DNA of 64,000 bases, taken from Maritimibacter fusiformis. GTDB taxonomy: Bacteria; Pseudomonadota; Alphaproteobacteria; Rhodobacterales; Rhodobacteraceae. A program made the position numbers and the translations under genes. Below, piece by piece: positions 9,392-17,624 of the stretch. How positions within the stretch are numbered: position 1 is the first letter of the stretch; each line of letters begins with the position of its first letter. The stretch spans positions 372,001-436,000 of the forward strand of contig NZ_VSIY01000003.1 of NCBI RefSeq assembly GCF_008086115.1. Direction: 5' to 3'. The notes below the pieces were generated by a model. The model made no database searches, was not told where the DNA came from, and was given only the letters and a program-made list of their open reading frames with translations.

Positions 9392-10855
9392 TCAGAACGG
9401 CGCATCGAGCGGCCCCATCTTCACGTAGACCGACTTGAGCTGCGAATAATGCTCGATCGCCGCCTTAGAGTTCTCGCGCCCGACGCCCGACAGTTTCATC
9501 CCGCCGAACGGCGCTTCCACCGGGGCATCATTATAGGTGTTGATGTAGCAGGTGCCGGCCTCGAACCCCGCCGCCACCCGGTGCGCGCGCTGGATGTCGC
9601 GGGTAAAGACCCCGGCGGCCAGCCCGTATTCAGTGGCGTTGGCGCGCGCCATCGCCTCGGCCTCGTCGTCGAAATCGAGCACGCACATGACGGGTCCGAA
9701 AATCTCCTCGCGCGCGATGGTCATGTCGTCGGTCACATCGGCAAAGACGGTTGGTTCCAGATAGAAGCCGTCGCGCGCCACGCGCTTGCCGCCCGCGACC
9801 AGCCGCGCGCCTTCGGCAACGCCCTTGGCGATGTAGTTCAGCACGATGTTCAACTGGCCTTCGGACACCATCGGCCCGAAATTCGTTGCCATATCAAGCG
9901 GATCGCCGATCACCGCGTTTTTCAGACGCTCCGCCAGCCGGTCGAGGAACGCCGCCTTGATGCCCTTCTGCACGAAGACCCGCGTGCCGTTGGAACAGAC
10001 CTGCCCGGTGGAATAGAAATTGCCCAGGATCGCGCCGGACACCGCCGACTCGATGTCGGCATCGTCAAACACCAGCAGCGGCGACTTGCCGCCCAGTTCC
10101 ATCGTCACGTTCTTCACGCCCGCGGCGGCGGCGGCATAGACCTTCTGCCCGGTCGGCACCGATCCGGTCAGCGACACCTTGGCGACGCGCGGGTCGGACA
10201 CCAGCGCCGCCCCGACCTCGCCCATGCCCTGCACCACGTTGAAAACCCCCGGCGGCGCGCCCGCCTCGGTCAGGATTTCCGCGACTTTCAGGGCCGACAG
10301 AGGTGTGGTTTCGGACGGCTTGAATATCATCGTATTGCCGCAGGCCAGCGCCGGTGCCGCCTTCCAGCAGGCGATCTGGGTCGGGTAGTTCCATGCCCCG
10401 ATGCCCACACAGACCCCCAGCGCCTCGCGCCGCGAATAGACGAAATCGCCACCCGCAAGCTGGATATGCTCGCCGGTCAGCGCGCCCGCCAGCCCGCCGA
10501 AATACTCCAGCGCATCGGCCCCCGAGGTGGCATCGGCGACCAGCGTTTCCTGGATCGGCTTGCCGGTGTCGAGCGTTTCAAGCTCGGACAATTCGCGGTT
10601 GCGCGCCCGGATCATGTCGGCGGCGCGGCGCAGGATGCGGCCGCGTTCGGTGCCGCTCATCGCCGCCCATGCCGGTTGCGCCCGCTGGGCCGCGTCGAGC
10701 GCGTGGCGCACCACCGCCGGGGTGGCGGCGTGGACCTCGGCGATCTTCTGGCCGGTGGCCGGATAGATCACCTCGATCGGCGTTCCATCGTCATCCTCGA
10801 CGTAAAGCCCGGCGATGAAATGGCTGCCGGTGGGTCTGGCGTGATAGTTGCGCAT
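9392..10855 (-). CDS. betB: Betaine aldehyde dehydrogenase
   Basis: NAD(P)-dependent oxidation of betaine aldehyde to glycine betaine, the second step of osmoprotectant synthesis. The 487-residue length and features fit the aldehyde dehydrogenase superfamily: the NAD-binding region with [11 protein letters not shown], the general-base glutamate in [15 protein letters not shown], and the nucleophilic cysteine in [14 protein letters not shown]. The C-terminus [16 protein letters not shown] is typical of BetB. It lies between betI (116 bp upstream) and betA (downstream), all on the minus strand. The ATG at 10855 is preceded by GGAGACAGAC. Confidence 0.95.
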   Translation of the reverse strand: MRNYHARPTGSHFIAGLYVEDDDGTPIEVIYPATGQKIAEVHAATPAVVRHALDAAQRAQPAWAAMSGTERGRILRRAADMIRARNRELSELETLDTGKPIQETLVADATSGADALEYFGGLAGALTGEHIQLAGGDFVYSRREALGVCVGIGAWNYPTQIACWKAAPALACGNTMIFKPSETTPLSALKVAEILTEAGAPPGVFNVVQGMGEVGAALVSDPRVAKVSLTGSVPTGQKVYAAAAAGVKNVTMELGGKSPLLVFDDADIESAVSGAILGNFYSTGQVCSNGTRVFVQKGIKAAFLDRLAERLKNAVIGDPLDMATNFGPMVSEGQLNIVLNYIAKGVAEGARLVAGGKRVARDGFYLEPTVFADVTDDMTIAREEIFGPVMCVLDFDDEAEAMARANATEYGLAAGVFTRDIQRAHRVAAGFEAGTCYINTYNDAPVEAPFGGMKLSGVGRENSKAAIEHYSQLKSVYVKMGPLDAPF

Positions 10856-10971
10856 GTCTGTCTCCTACCCCCTGCGGGGGAAAGGCTGGTGGTGTCCCAG
10901 CCGGTTCAATTCCATGTGGTCGTGCCGGGCGCGGCGCGAATCGGTGCGGGTGCCGGGGGGTCGCGCGATGG

Positions 10972-11550
10972 TCATGCGCCCTCTCCCAACAACCCGTCGA
11001 GGCAGGCCGCCACCCGCGCCGTCGCGCCCTGCCCGTCCGGGGCCGCGCCCAGCGCGTGGCGGATGTAAAGCCCGTCGATCATCGCCGCGAGCGTCTCGGC
11101 GATTTCAGGCGCGCGGTCGCCCGCCAGCGGCCTCAGCGCGTGGACGAGGTTCGAGCGCAGCCGCGCCTGGTATACCGCCAGAAGCCGCCGCGCGCCCGGC
11201 GCACTTTGCGCCTGGACGTAGAAATTCAGCCATGCCGCGATCACCGCCGGTTCGAACTGCCCCGGCGCGAAACTGGCCGCGACGATGCCGTCGATCCGGG
11301 CGCGCGGCGTCTTGGCCCCGGCCAGCGCCCGGCGCACGGCGGCGCCGTAGACCGACAGGATATGGCGCATCGCCGCCACCAGCAGATCCTGCTTGCCGCC
11401 GAAATAGTGATGCGCCAGCGCCGAGGACACGCCGGCGCGCTTGGCGATCTTGCTGACGGTCACGTCCAGCGAGCCCGCTTCGCCGATCTCTGCAATCGTG
11501 GCTTTCACCAGAGCCGCACGGCGGATAGGCTGCATCCCAAGCTTGGGCAT
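10972..11550 (-). CDS. betI: TetR-family choline-responsive repressor
   Basis: A 192-residue TetR-type regulator. The N-terminal helix-turn-helix (about residues 10-55) contains SKIAKRAGVSSALAHHYFGGKQDLL, typical of BetI, followed by a helical ligand-binding domain. In characterised systems choline relieves BetI repression of bet genes. It is the first gene of betI-betB-betA and diverges from choX, with a perfect palindrome in the intervening region. The assignment rests on sequence and very specific context. Confidence 0.92.
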   Translation of the reverse strand: MPKLGMQPIRRAALVKATIAEIGEAGSLDVTVSKIAKRAGVSSALAHHYFGGKQDLLVAAMRHILSVYGAAVRRALAGAKTPRARIDGIVAASFAPGQFEPAVIAAWLNFYVQAQSAPGARRLLAVYQARLRSNLVHALRPLAGDRAPEIAETLAAMIDGLYIRHALGAAPDGQGATARVAACLDGLLGEGA

Positions 11551-11588
11551 TACGACTCCTTTACGAATGCTCTCGAAAATGTTTCACT

Positions 11589-11608
11589 TTGATTGACTCG
11601 TCAATCAA
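11589..11608. promoter_or_regulatory. BetI operator palindrome
   Basis: TTGATTGACTCGTCAATCAA is a perfect inverted repeat (9-bp arms, 2-nt centre) located between the divergent betI (start 11550) and choX (start 11628). It resembles the TTGATTG-containing BetI boxes known from other proteobacteria. From here one repressor dimer pair could control both the oxidation arm and the uptake arm. Confidence 0.8.
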
Positions 11609-11627
11609 CAAAAACAGGGAGACCACA

Positions 11628-12551
11628 ATGAAGCTGAAAACCACCCTTTCCGCGCTCGCCATCCTCGCCGCCACCCCGGCGCTGGCCGATTGCGGCGAAA
11701 TCACCTTCTCGGATGTCGGCTGGACCGACATCACCGCCACCACCGCCGCCGCCACCGTGGTGCTGGACGCGCTGGGCTATGACACCGACATCAAGGTGCT
11801 GTCGGTGCCCGTGACCTATACCTCGATGGCCGCCGGTGACATCGACGTGTTCCTCGGCAACTGGATGCCGACGATGGAAGGCGACATCGCCCCCTACCGC
11901 GAGGCCGGCACCGTGGACACCGTGCGCGCCAACCTCGAAGGCGCGAAATACACGCTGGCGACCAACAAGGCGGGCATGGACCTTGGCATCGCCGATTTCG
12001 CGGATATCGCCGCGCACAAGGACGCGCTCGAGGGCAAGATCTACGGCATCGAGCCGGGCAACGACGGCAACCGCCTGATCATGGACATGATCGAGGGCGA
12101 CGCCTTCGGGCTGGCCGGCTTCGACGTGGTCGAAAGCTCGGAACAGGGGATGCTGGCCCAGGTCGGGCGCGCCACCTCGCGGGGTGAGCCGATCGTGTTC
12201 CTCGGCTGGGAACCGCACCCGATGAACGCCAATTACGAGATGGGCTATCTGACCGGCGGCGACGATTTCTTCGGCCCCGACCTCGGCGGCGCCACGGTCT
12301 ATACCAACACCCGCGCCGGATATGTCGAGGAATGCCCCAACGTCGGCACCTTCCTGAACAACCTCAGCTTCACGCTGGCGATGGAAAACGAGATCATGGG
12401 CGCGATCCTCGACGACGCGAAAGACCCCGCCGATGCGGCCAGCGAATGGCTGGCGGCCAACCCGGACGTATGGAAAGCCTGGCTCGACGGCGTGACCACG
12501 CTTGACGGCGGCGACGCGGTCGCGGCGGTGGATGCGGCGCTGGGCATGTAA
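11628..12551 (+). CDS. choX: Choline ABC transporter, periplasmic binding protein
   Basis: A 307-residue substrate-binding protein with a signal peptide (about residues 1-20, ending in TPALA). Four aromatic positions matching the choline cage of Sinorhizobium meliloti ChoX are visible: W in VGWTDI, W in GNWMPTME, Y in AKYTLA, and W in LGWEPHPMN. The start at 11628 follows a CAGGGAG site; a longer in-frame extension would pass through the BetI palindrome. Expected location is the periplasm, delivering choline to ChoW/ChoV. It is followed by a strong hairpin before the next gene, which could raise binding-protein levels over the membrane components. Confidence 0.94.
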   Translation: MKLKTTLSALAILAATPALADCGEITFSDVGWTDITATTAAATVVLDALGYDTDIKVLSVPVTYTSMAAGDIDVFLGNWMPTMEGDIAPYREAGTVDTVRANLEGAKYTLATNKAGMDLGIADFADIAAHKDALEGKIYGIEPGNDGNRLIMDMIEGDAFGLAGFDVVESSEQGMLAQVGRATSRGEPIVFLGWEPHPMNANYEMGYLTGGDDFFGPDLGGATVYTNTRAGYVEECPNVGTFLNNLSFTLAMENEIMGAILDDAKDPADAASEWLAANPDVWKAWLDGVTTLDGGDAVAAVDAALGM

Positions 12552-12557
12552 GCGACA

Positions 12558-12590
12558 CGGGCGGCCCGGCCCCACCCGGCGGGCCGCCCG
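12558..12590 (+). terminator. Attenuator-like hairpin after choX
   Basis: An 11-bp perfect stem (CGGGCGGCCCG at 12558-12568, CGGGCCGCCCG at 12580-12590) with an 11-nt loop lies just after the choX stop and 7 bp before the next start. Without a T-tract it is best read as a partial terminator or 3'-end stabiliser, the usual device that makes binding proteins more abundant than permeases. Confidence 0.6.
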
Positions 12591-12597
12591 ATTGCCG

Positions 12598-13185
12598 ATG
12601 AAATTCATCGCCCCCCTGGCCCTGGCCCTGGCTCTTGTGGCGCAGCCTGCACTGTCCGCCTGCCCGACGCGGGCGGATGTCGATGACGGGATCGTTCTGG
12701 TTCAGAACACCCCGTTCTTCGTCCGCGCCGATATCGAACGCACGCCGGAAGGCATGCGGCTCGAGCAACTGATCCGCACGGACCTTGGCACCACCCGGAG
12801 CGCCAGCCTGCTGGCCCACGCCTTCGCGCCGCTCGAAACCGTCACGCCCGAGGGCATCACCCGCTATCTCTATGACGGCGACCCGCAGGTGTTCGACCAC
12901 ATCGACCAGTTGGGCCTCTACAGCCTGACCGCGACCGCCCGGCGCCCGGACGGGGAAAGCACGCAGGTGACGCTGGACCTCCGGTTCGAGGGCCACGGCC
13001 ATATCGACCTGGCCGAATGCGGCTATGACACGCTCTACGTGCGCCTCAGGCGCATCCCCGCGACCGGACCGACCGAGACGTCTTTTCTGCATTTCGCCCC
13101 CGCGCTTGGGCTGATCCTCGCGGCAGACGGCGATGCATCGTTCAGATACCAATGGATCGGCACCGCCGCCGACGTGGCACGATAA
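12598..13185 (+). CDS. Secreted hypothetical protein inside the choline-transport operon
   Basis: A 195-residue protein not recognised as a family. It has a clear signal peptide (MKFIAPLALALALVAQPALS) with a cysteine right after the likely cleavage site (SACPTRADVDDG), so it could be a lipoprotein or use that cysteine in a disulfide with the second one (LAECGYDTLYV). The mature part alternates strand-like segments (ITRYLYDGDPQVF, STQVTLDLRFEGHGHIDL). The start at 12598 is chosen for the signal peptide; a longer frame overlaps choX. It lies between choX and choW with only 8 bp before choW, so it is co-transcribed. A periplasmic role linked to choline uptake is only inferred from position. Confidence 0.7.
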   Translation: MKFIAPLALALALVAQPALSACPTRADVDDGIVLVQNTPFFVRADIERTPEGMRLEQLIRTDLGTTRSASLLAHAFAPLETVTPEGITRYLYDGDPQVFDHIDQLGLYSLTATARRPDGESTQVTLDLRFEGHGHIDLAECGYDTLYVRLRRIPATGPTETSFLHFAPALGLILAADGDASFRYQWIGTAADVAR

Positions 13186-13193
13186 GGACCGAC

Positions 13194-14024
13194 ATGAACT
13201 GGCTGACCGACACCAAGATTCCCGTGGGCAAGACTGCCCGGCATGTCTTTGACTGGCTGCAGGATATCGGCGGGCCGTTCTTCGACTGGCTGGCCTGGGT
13301 CATGGAGGGGCTGATCGACGCGATCCTCTGGGTCTTGCAGACGCCGCATCCGCTGGTCGTGGTCGCGGCCTTCGCCGCGCTGACCTTCGTGCTGCAACGC
13401 AACTGGAAGACATCGCTGCTGGTGGTGGTCGGGTTTCTCTTCATCCTCAACCAGGGGTATTGGGAGGAGACCACCGAAAGCCTGACGCTGGTCCTGTCGT
13501 CCTGCGTCGTCTGCATGTCGGTCGGCGTTCCCATCGGCATCGTCGCGGCGCACCGGCCACGGCTCTATTCATGGATGCGCCCGGTGCTCGACCTGATGCA
13601 GACGCTGCCCACCTTCGTCTACCTGATCCCGGCCATCGTGTTCTTCGGCATCGGCATGGTGCCGGGGCTTCTGGCAACCGTGATCTTCGTGCTGCCCGCC
13701 CCGATCCGACTGACGCACCTGGGTATCTCGCGCACGCCGACCGCCCTGATTGAGGCGGCGCAAGCGTTCGGCGCGACGCCGCGCCAACTGCTCTACAAGG
13801 TCGAACTGCCCTATGCCACGCCGCAGATCATGGCCGGGCTGAACCAGACCATCATGCTGTCGCTGTCGATGGTGGTGATCGCGGCGCTGGTCGGGGCCGA
13901 CGGGCTGGGCGTGCCGGTGGTGCGCGCGCTCAATCAGGTCAACACCGCGCTGGGGTTCGAAAGCGGGTTCGTCATCGTGGTGGTCGCCATCCTGCTTGAC
14001 CGGATGCTGAGGGTGGAACGCTGA
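13194..14024 (+). CDS. choW: Choline ABC transporter permease
   Basis: A 276-residue inner-membrane permease of the ProW/OpuAB type. After an amphipathic N-terminus there are several hydrophobic segments (for example TSLLVVVGFLFILNQGYW and FVYLIPAIVFFGIGMVPG). The cytoplasmic EAA-type coupling loop is visible as EAAQAFGATPRQLLYKVELP. The ATG at 13194 follows AAGGACC; the longer frame overlaps the preceding gene. Its stop overlaps the choV start (TGATG), indicating translational coupling. Confidence 0.93.
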   Translation: MNWLTDTKIPVGKTARHVFDWLQDIGGPFFDWLAWVMEGLIDAILWVLQTPHPLVVVAAFAALTFVLQRNWKTSLLVVVGFLFILNQGYWEETTESLTLVLSSCVVCMSVGVPIGIVAAHRPRLYSWMRPVLDLMQTLPTFVYLIPAIVFFGIGMVPGLLATVIFVLPAPIRLTHLGISRTPTALIEAAQAFGATPRQLLYKVELPYATPQIMAGLNQTIMLSLSMVVIAALVGADGLGVPVVRALNQVNTALGFESGFVIVVVAILLDRMLRVER

Positions 14025-15049
14025 TGCGCACCGCGGTTTCCTTCGACAAGGTCTCGATCGTATTCGGCGACGACCCCGAAAGCGCCCTGCCGATGATGGA
14101 CGCGATGAAAGACCGCGCCGAGGTGCAGGAGGCCACCGGGCAGGTTCTGGGCGTCCACGATTGCACGCTTGGCGTGAAAGAGGGCGAGATCCTCGTGCTG
14201 ATGGGCCTGTCGGGCTCCGGCAAGTCGACGCTGCTGCGCGCGGTCAATGGCCTCAACCCGGTGACACGCGGCTCGGTTCGGGTCTCGGACGGCGACCGGC
14301 TGATCGACGTGACCGGCGCCGATGCCGCGACCCTGCGCGAGATCCGCCTGAGCCGCGTCGCCATGGTGTTCCAGCAATTCGGCCTCTTGCCGTGGCGCAC
14401 GGTGCGCGACAACGTCGGCCTCGGGCTGGAACTGGGCGGGATGAGCCGGGCCGCACGCCGCGCCAAGGTCGAGGAACAGCTTGCGCTAGTCGGCCTGACC
14501 GACTGGGCCGACCGGATGGTGTCGGAGCTGTCGGGCGGGATGCAGCAGCGCGTCGGGCTTGCCCGCGCCTTCACCACCGACGCCCCGATCCTTCTGATGG
14601 ACGAGCCGTTCTCGGCGCTCGACCCCCTGATCCGCACCCGGCTTCAGGACGAGCTGATGGAGCTGCAGAAGACCCTGCGCCGCACCATCATCTTCGTCAG
14701 CCACGACCTTGACGAGGCCTTCAAGATCGGCGACCGGATCGCCATCATGGAGGGCGGGCGGATCGTGCAATGCGGCACCCCGCGCGAGATTTTCACCCAC
14801 CCCGCCAACGACTACGTGGCCGACTTCGTGGCCCATATGAACCCGCTCGGCGTGCTCACCGCGCGCGACGTGATGGCAGCCCCGCACGGCGAGACCAGCG
14901 GCGAGGTTTCCCCGTTCACCACGGTTCACGACGTGATGCAGCGCCTGACATCGCACGACGGCGCCATCGCGGTGATCGAGGACGGGAAAAAGATCGGCCG
15001 GATCACCCGGGGCGACGTGCTGGCGCGGCTGCTCGACCCGCGCGGCTGA
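14024..15049 (+). CDS. choV: Choline ABC transporter ATP-binding protein
   Basis: A 341-residue ATPase of the ProV/OpuAA type powering choline import. Visible motifs: Walker A GLSGSGKST, Q-loop VFQQFGLLPW, signature LSGGMQQRVGLARA, Walker B ILLMDEPFSALDP and the switch histidine in FVSHDLDEA. The roughly 40-residue N-terminal extension before the nucleotide fold and the C-terminal region (TVHDVMQRLTSHDGAIAVIE..., CBS-like) are typical of betaine/choline transporters and may sense ionic strength. The start overlaps the choW stop by one base. Confidence 0.94.
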   Translation: MRTAVSFDKVSIVFGDDPESALPMMDAMKDRAEVQEATGQVLGVHDCTLGVKEGEILVLMGLSGSGKSTLLRAVNGLNPVTRGSVRVSDGDRLIDVTGADAATLREIRLSRVAMVFQQFGLLPWRTVRDNVGLGLELGGMSRAARRAKVEEQLALVGLTDWADRMVSELSGGMQQRVGLARAFTTDAPILLMDEPFSALDPLIRTRLQDELMELQKTLRRTIIFVSHDLDEAFKIGDRIAIMEGGRIVQCGTPREIFTHPANDYVADFVAHMNPLGVLTARDVMAAPHGETSGEVSPFTTVHDVMQRLTSHDGAIAVIEDGKKIGRITRGDVLARLLDPRG

Positions 15050-15055
15050 GTGGGG

Positions 15056-15970
15056 TCACAGCCGCGGCTCGCCCACCACCGGCGTCACCCGGCGCTTGAG
15101 CATCGCCTCGCGCCAGGTCACGAAGGTGACCGCGGCAAGGATGATCACGCCGCCCAGCACCACCCAGCCGTCGACCGGCTCGGAAAAGAACAGGGCCCCC
15201 AGCAGGACCGACCAGACCAGTTGCAGAAAGGTCACCGGCTGCGTCACCGTCATCGGCGCGACGGCGAACGCCTTGGACATCGAGACATGCCCGGCGGTGG
15301 CGAAACAGGCGACGCCGAACAGCCACGCAAGCTCGTCCAGCCGCGGCGTCACCCAGACCGCCGCCGCGAACGGCGCCAGACCGATGGTCACCGTGACCGA
15401 CAGCATCGCCACCACCATCGAGGGCTTGACCCGCCCCGCCAGCCGCCCGGCAATGAGGTAGGAGCCGGCAAAGAACACCGCCGCCCCCAGCATCGCGATA
15501 TGGCCCGGCAGGATTTCGCGAAACCCCGGCCGCAGGATGATCAGCGCCCCGACCAGCGCCGCGCCGATCGCGAAGAGCCGGCGCTTGTGCAGCGTCTCGC
15601 CCAGGAAAAACGCAGCCCCCACGGTGACATAAAGCGGGTTCATGTAGTTCATCGCGGTCACTTCGGCCAGCGTGATGCTGGTCATCGCGAAAAACCACAG
15701 GATCACGCCGAAGGTGTGGACCACGCCGCGCAGGGCGAACAGTTGCCAGGCGTTGCGGCCGATCTGCTCGGCCCCCAGCCGGATCAGGACCGGCGACAAC
15801 AACACCAGCCCGAAGGCAAAGCGCAGGAACGCGGCCTCGGACGCGGGAATGCGCCCGCCGACGTGTTTCACGATGGCGGTGACGGCGACGAAGTTCAGCC
15901 CCGTCACCAGCATCCAGCCCACGCCCACAAGCGGGCGCGGTTCGGCAAGAGATCGCGCTTGGCTCGACAT
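15056..15970 (-). CDS. DMT-superfamily (EamA) transporter
   Basis: A 304-residue integral membrane protein with about ten hydrophobic helices and two EamA repeats. The first includes AAFLRFAFGLVLLSPVLIRLG and FAMTSITLAEVTAMNYMNPLYV, the second HIAMLGAAVFFAGSYLIAGRL and MTVTQPVTFLQLVWSVLLG. The substrate is unknown; relatives export amino acids or other small metabolites. ATG 15970 is preferred to the upstream TTG. It lies 52 bp downstream of yebC on the same strand and converges with choV, whose stop is 6 bp away. Confidence 0.85.
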   Translation of the reverse strand: MSSQARSLAEPRPLVGVGWMLVTGLNFVAVTAIVKHVGGRIPASEAAFLRFAFGLVLLSPVLIRLGAEQIGRNAWQLFALRGVVHTFGVILWFFAMTSITLAEVTAMNYMNPLYVTVGAAFFLGETLHKRRLFAIGAALVGALIILRPGFREILPGHIAMLGAAVFFAGSYLIAGRLAGRVKPSMVVAMLSVTVTIGLAPFAAAVWVTPRLDELAWLFGVACFATAGHVSMSKAFAVAPMTVTQPVTFLQLVWSVLLGALFFSEPVDGWVVLGGVIILAAVTFVTWREAMLKRRVTPVVGEPRL

Positions 15971-16022
15971 GCCCACCGGCTTGCCCCAAGCCCGCGCCAA
16001 AGACAAGAGGCCCGCGCGGGTC

Positions 16023-16766
16023 TCAGTCCAGTTGCGCCATCACCTCGTCGGTGGTCTCGAAATTGGTCGTCACCCGCTGCACGTCGTCGTCATCCTCGAG
16101 CGCCTCGACCAGCTTCATCAGCTTCTGCATGTCCTCGAGGCCCAGTTCGGTGGTGGTCGCGGGTTTCCAGATCAGCTTGGTGGTGGTGGATTCGCCCAGC
16201 GCCGCCTCGAGCGCGGTCGACACCTCGTTGAGGTCGCTGTCGGCGCAGTAGATGACGTGGCCGTCCTCGGAGCTTTCCACATCCTCGGCACCGGCCTCGA
16301 TGGCGGCCTCGAAAACCGCCTCGTCGTCGCCGGCCTCGGCCGGATAGACGATCTCGCCCTTGCGTTCGAACATGAAGGCGACCGATCCGGTTTCGCCCAG
16401 GTTGCCGCCGTTCTTGGAAAAGGTCGAGCGCACCACCGAGGCGGTGCGGTTGCGGTTGTCGGTCATCGCCTCGACGATCACCGCCACGCCGTTGGGGCCA
16501 TAGCCCTCATAGCGGATTTCCTCGTAGTTCTCGCCCTCGCCGCCCTGCGATTTCTTGATCGCGCGGTCGATCACGTCCTTGGGCACGGACTGCGACTTGG
16601 CCTCTTTCACGGCAAGGCGCAGGCGCGGGTTCTTGTCCGGGTCCGGGTCGCCCATCTTGGCGGCCACGGTGATCTCCTTGGCCAGCTTCGAAAACAGTTT
16701 CGAACGCGCGGCGTCCTGGCGCCCCTTGCGATGCTGGATATTTGCCCATTTTGAATGGCCGGCCAT
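16023..16766 (-). CDS. yebC: YebC/PmpR-family DNA-binding or translation factor
   Basis: A 247-residue protein beginning [19 protein letters not shown], the nearly invariant YebC N-terminus. Further family blocks are [26 protein letters not shown] and ENR-like [19 protein letters not shown]. Family members have been described as transcriptional regulators and, more recently, as factors aiding translation of proline stretches. The start at 16766 follows AAGGA; the longer open frame upstream is not homologous. Confidence 0.95.
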   Translation of the reverse strand: MAGHSKWANIQHRKGRQDAARSKLFSKLAKEITVAAKMGDPDPDKNPRLRLAVKEAKSQSVPKDVIDRAIKKSQGGEGENYEEIRYEGYGPNGVAVIVEAMTDNRNRTASVVRSTFSKNGGNLGETGSVAFMFERKGEIVYPAEAGDDEAVFEAAIEAGAEDVESSEDGHVIYCADSDLNEVSTALEAALGESTTTKLIWKPATTTELGLEDMQKLMKLVEALEDDDDVQRVTTNFETTDEVMAQLD

Positions 16767-16980
16767 GGAAGTCCTTACCTCGTGTTGCGATGTCGCGTCT
16801 CTATATGTCAGCCACCCGGCGCGGGGCAAGACCCCCCGCTTTGCGCCGTTATCACAAGGTCTCGCGCCGCCGCCCTCGCAGGTTCCGCGCTCCGCTGTCG
16901 CAACCGGGCCAGGGGCGCCTTCCCCGAGCCACACCGCTTTCACGATTGCATTCCGCCCCGATCCGCGCATTCTGCGCCGC

Positions 16981-17574
16981 ATGTCGCCGGACCTGCTCAT
17001 CGCCCTCACGGGCTTCGCCTTCGTCACCTCGGCTACCCCGGGGCCCAACAACCTGATGCTGATGGCGTCGGGCGCGAATTTCGGCTTTCGCCGCACCATC
17101 CCGCACATGCTGGGGGTGGCGATCGGCTTTACCGTGATGGTGGTGCTGGTCGGGGTCGGGCTGATGGCCGTGTTCGACCGTTTCCCGGTCGCCCATGACG
17201 TGCTCAGGGTGGTGTCGGTGGTCTATCTGCTCTGGCTGGCCTGGAAGATCGCCAATGCCGCAGCCCCGGGCGCCGGCGGCAGCACGGGCACACCGATGAC
17301 CTTTCTGCAGGCGGCGGCCTTTCAATGGGTCAATCCCAAGGCCTGGGCGATGGCCCTGTCGGCGATTGCCGCCTATGCGCCGGACCGCAGCCTTGCCGCC
17401 GCGGCGCTGGTGGCGGTGGTGTTCGGGCTGGTCAACCTGCCCTCGGTCAGCGTCTGGGCGTTGCTCGGCCAGCAGATCCGCCACGTGCTGACCAGTGCCG
17501 CCCGGCTCAGAACCTTCAACTGGACGATGGCGGCACTTCTGGTCGCGACGCTTTATCCGGTGGTCTTTGCCTGA
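16981..17574 (+). CDS. LysE/RhtB-family amino-acid exporter
   Basis: A 197-residue inner-membrane protein with about six hydrophobic segments. The N-terminus [31 protein letters not shown] carries the family's TPGPNN motif, and [16 protein letters not shown] is the conserved loop after helix 1. The middle [16 protein letters not shown] is also characteristic. The substrate cannot be determined from sequence. ATG 16981 is chosen because the longer frame runs through yebC's promoter region and lacks homology. It is divergent from yebC. Confidence 0.88.
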   Translation: MSPDLLIALTGFAFVTSATPGPNNLMLMASGANFGFRRTIPHMLGVAIGFTVMVVLVGVGLMAVFDRFPVAHDVLRVVSVVYLLWLAWKIANAAAPGAGGSTGTPMTFLQAAAFQWVNPKAWAMALSAIAAYAPDRSLAAAALVAVVFGLVNLPSVSVWALLGQQIRHVLTSAARLRTFNWTMAALLVATLYPVVFA

Positions 17575-17624
17575 GGCAGATTTGCCTGTTTCCATGTCCC
17601 ACCGATCCCCTCTAATGTGCCGCA

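Noticed and set aside
13035..13553. Minus-strand frame overlapping the secreted protein and choW
   Set aside because: Shadow frame; choW and its overlap with choV define the coding strand.
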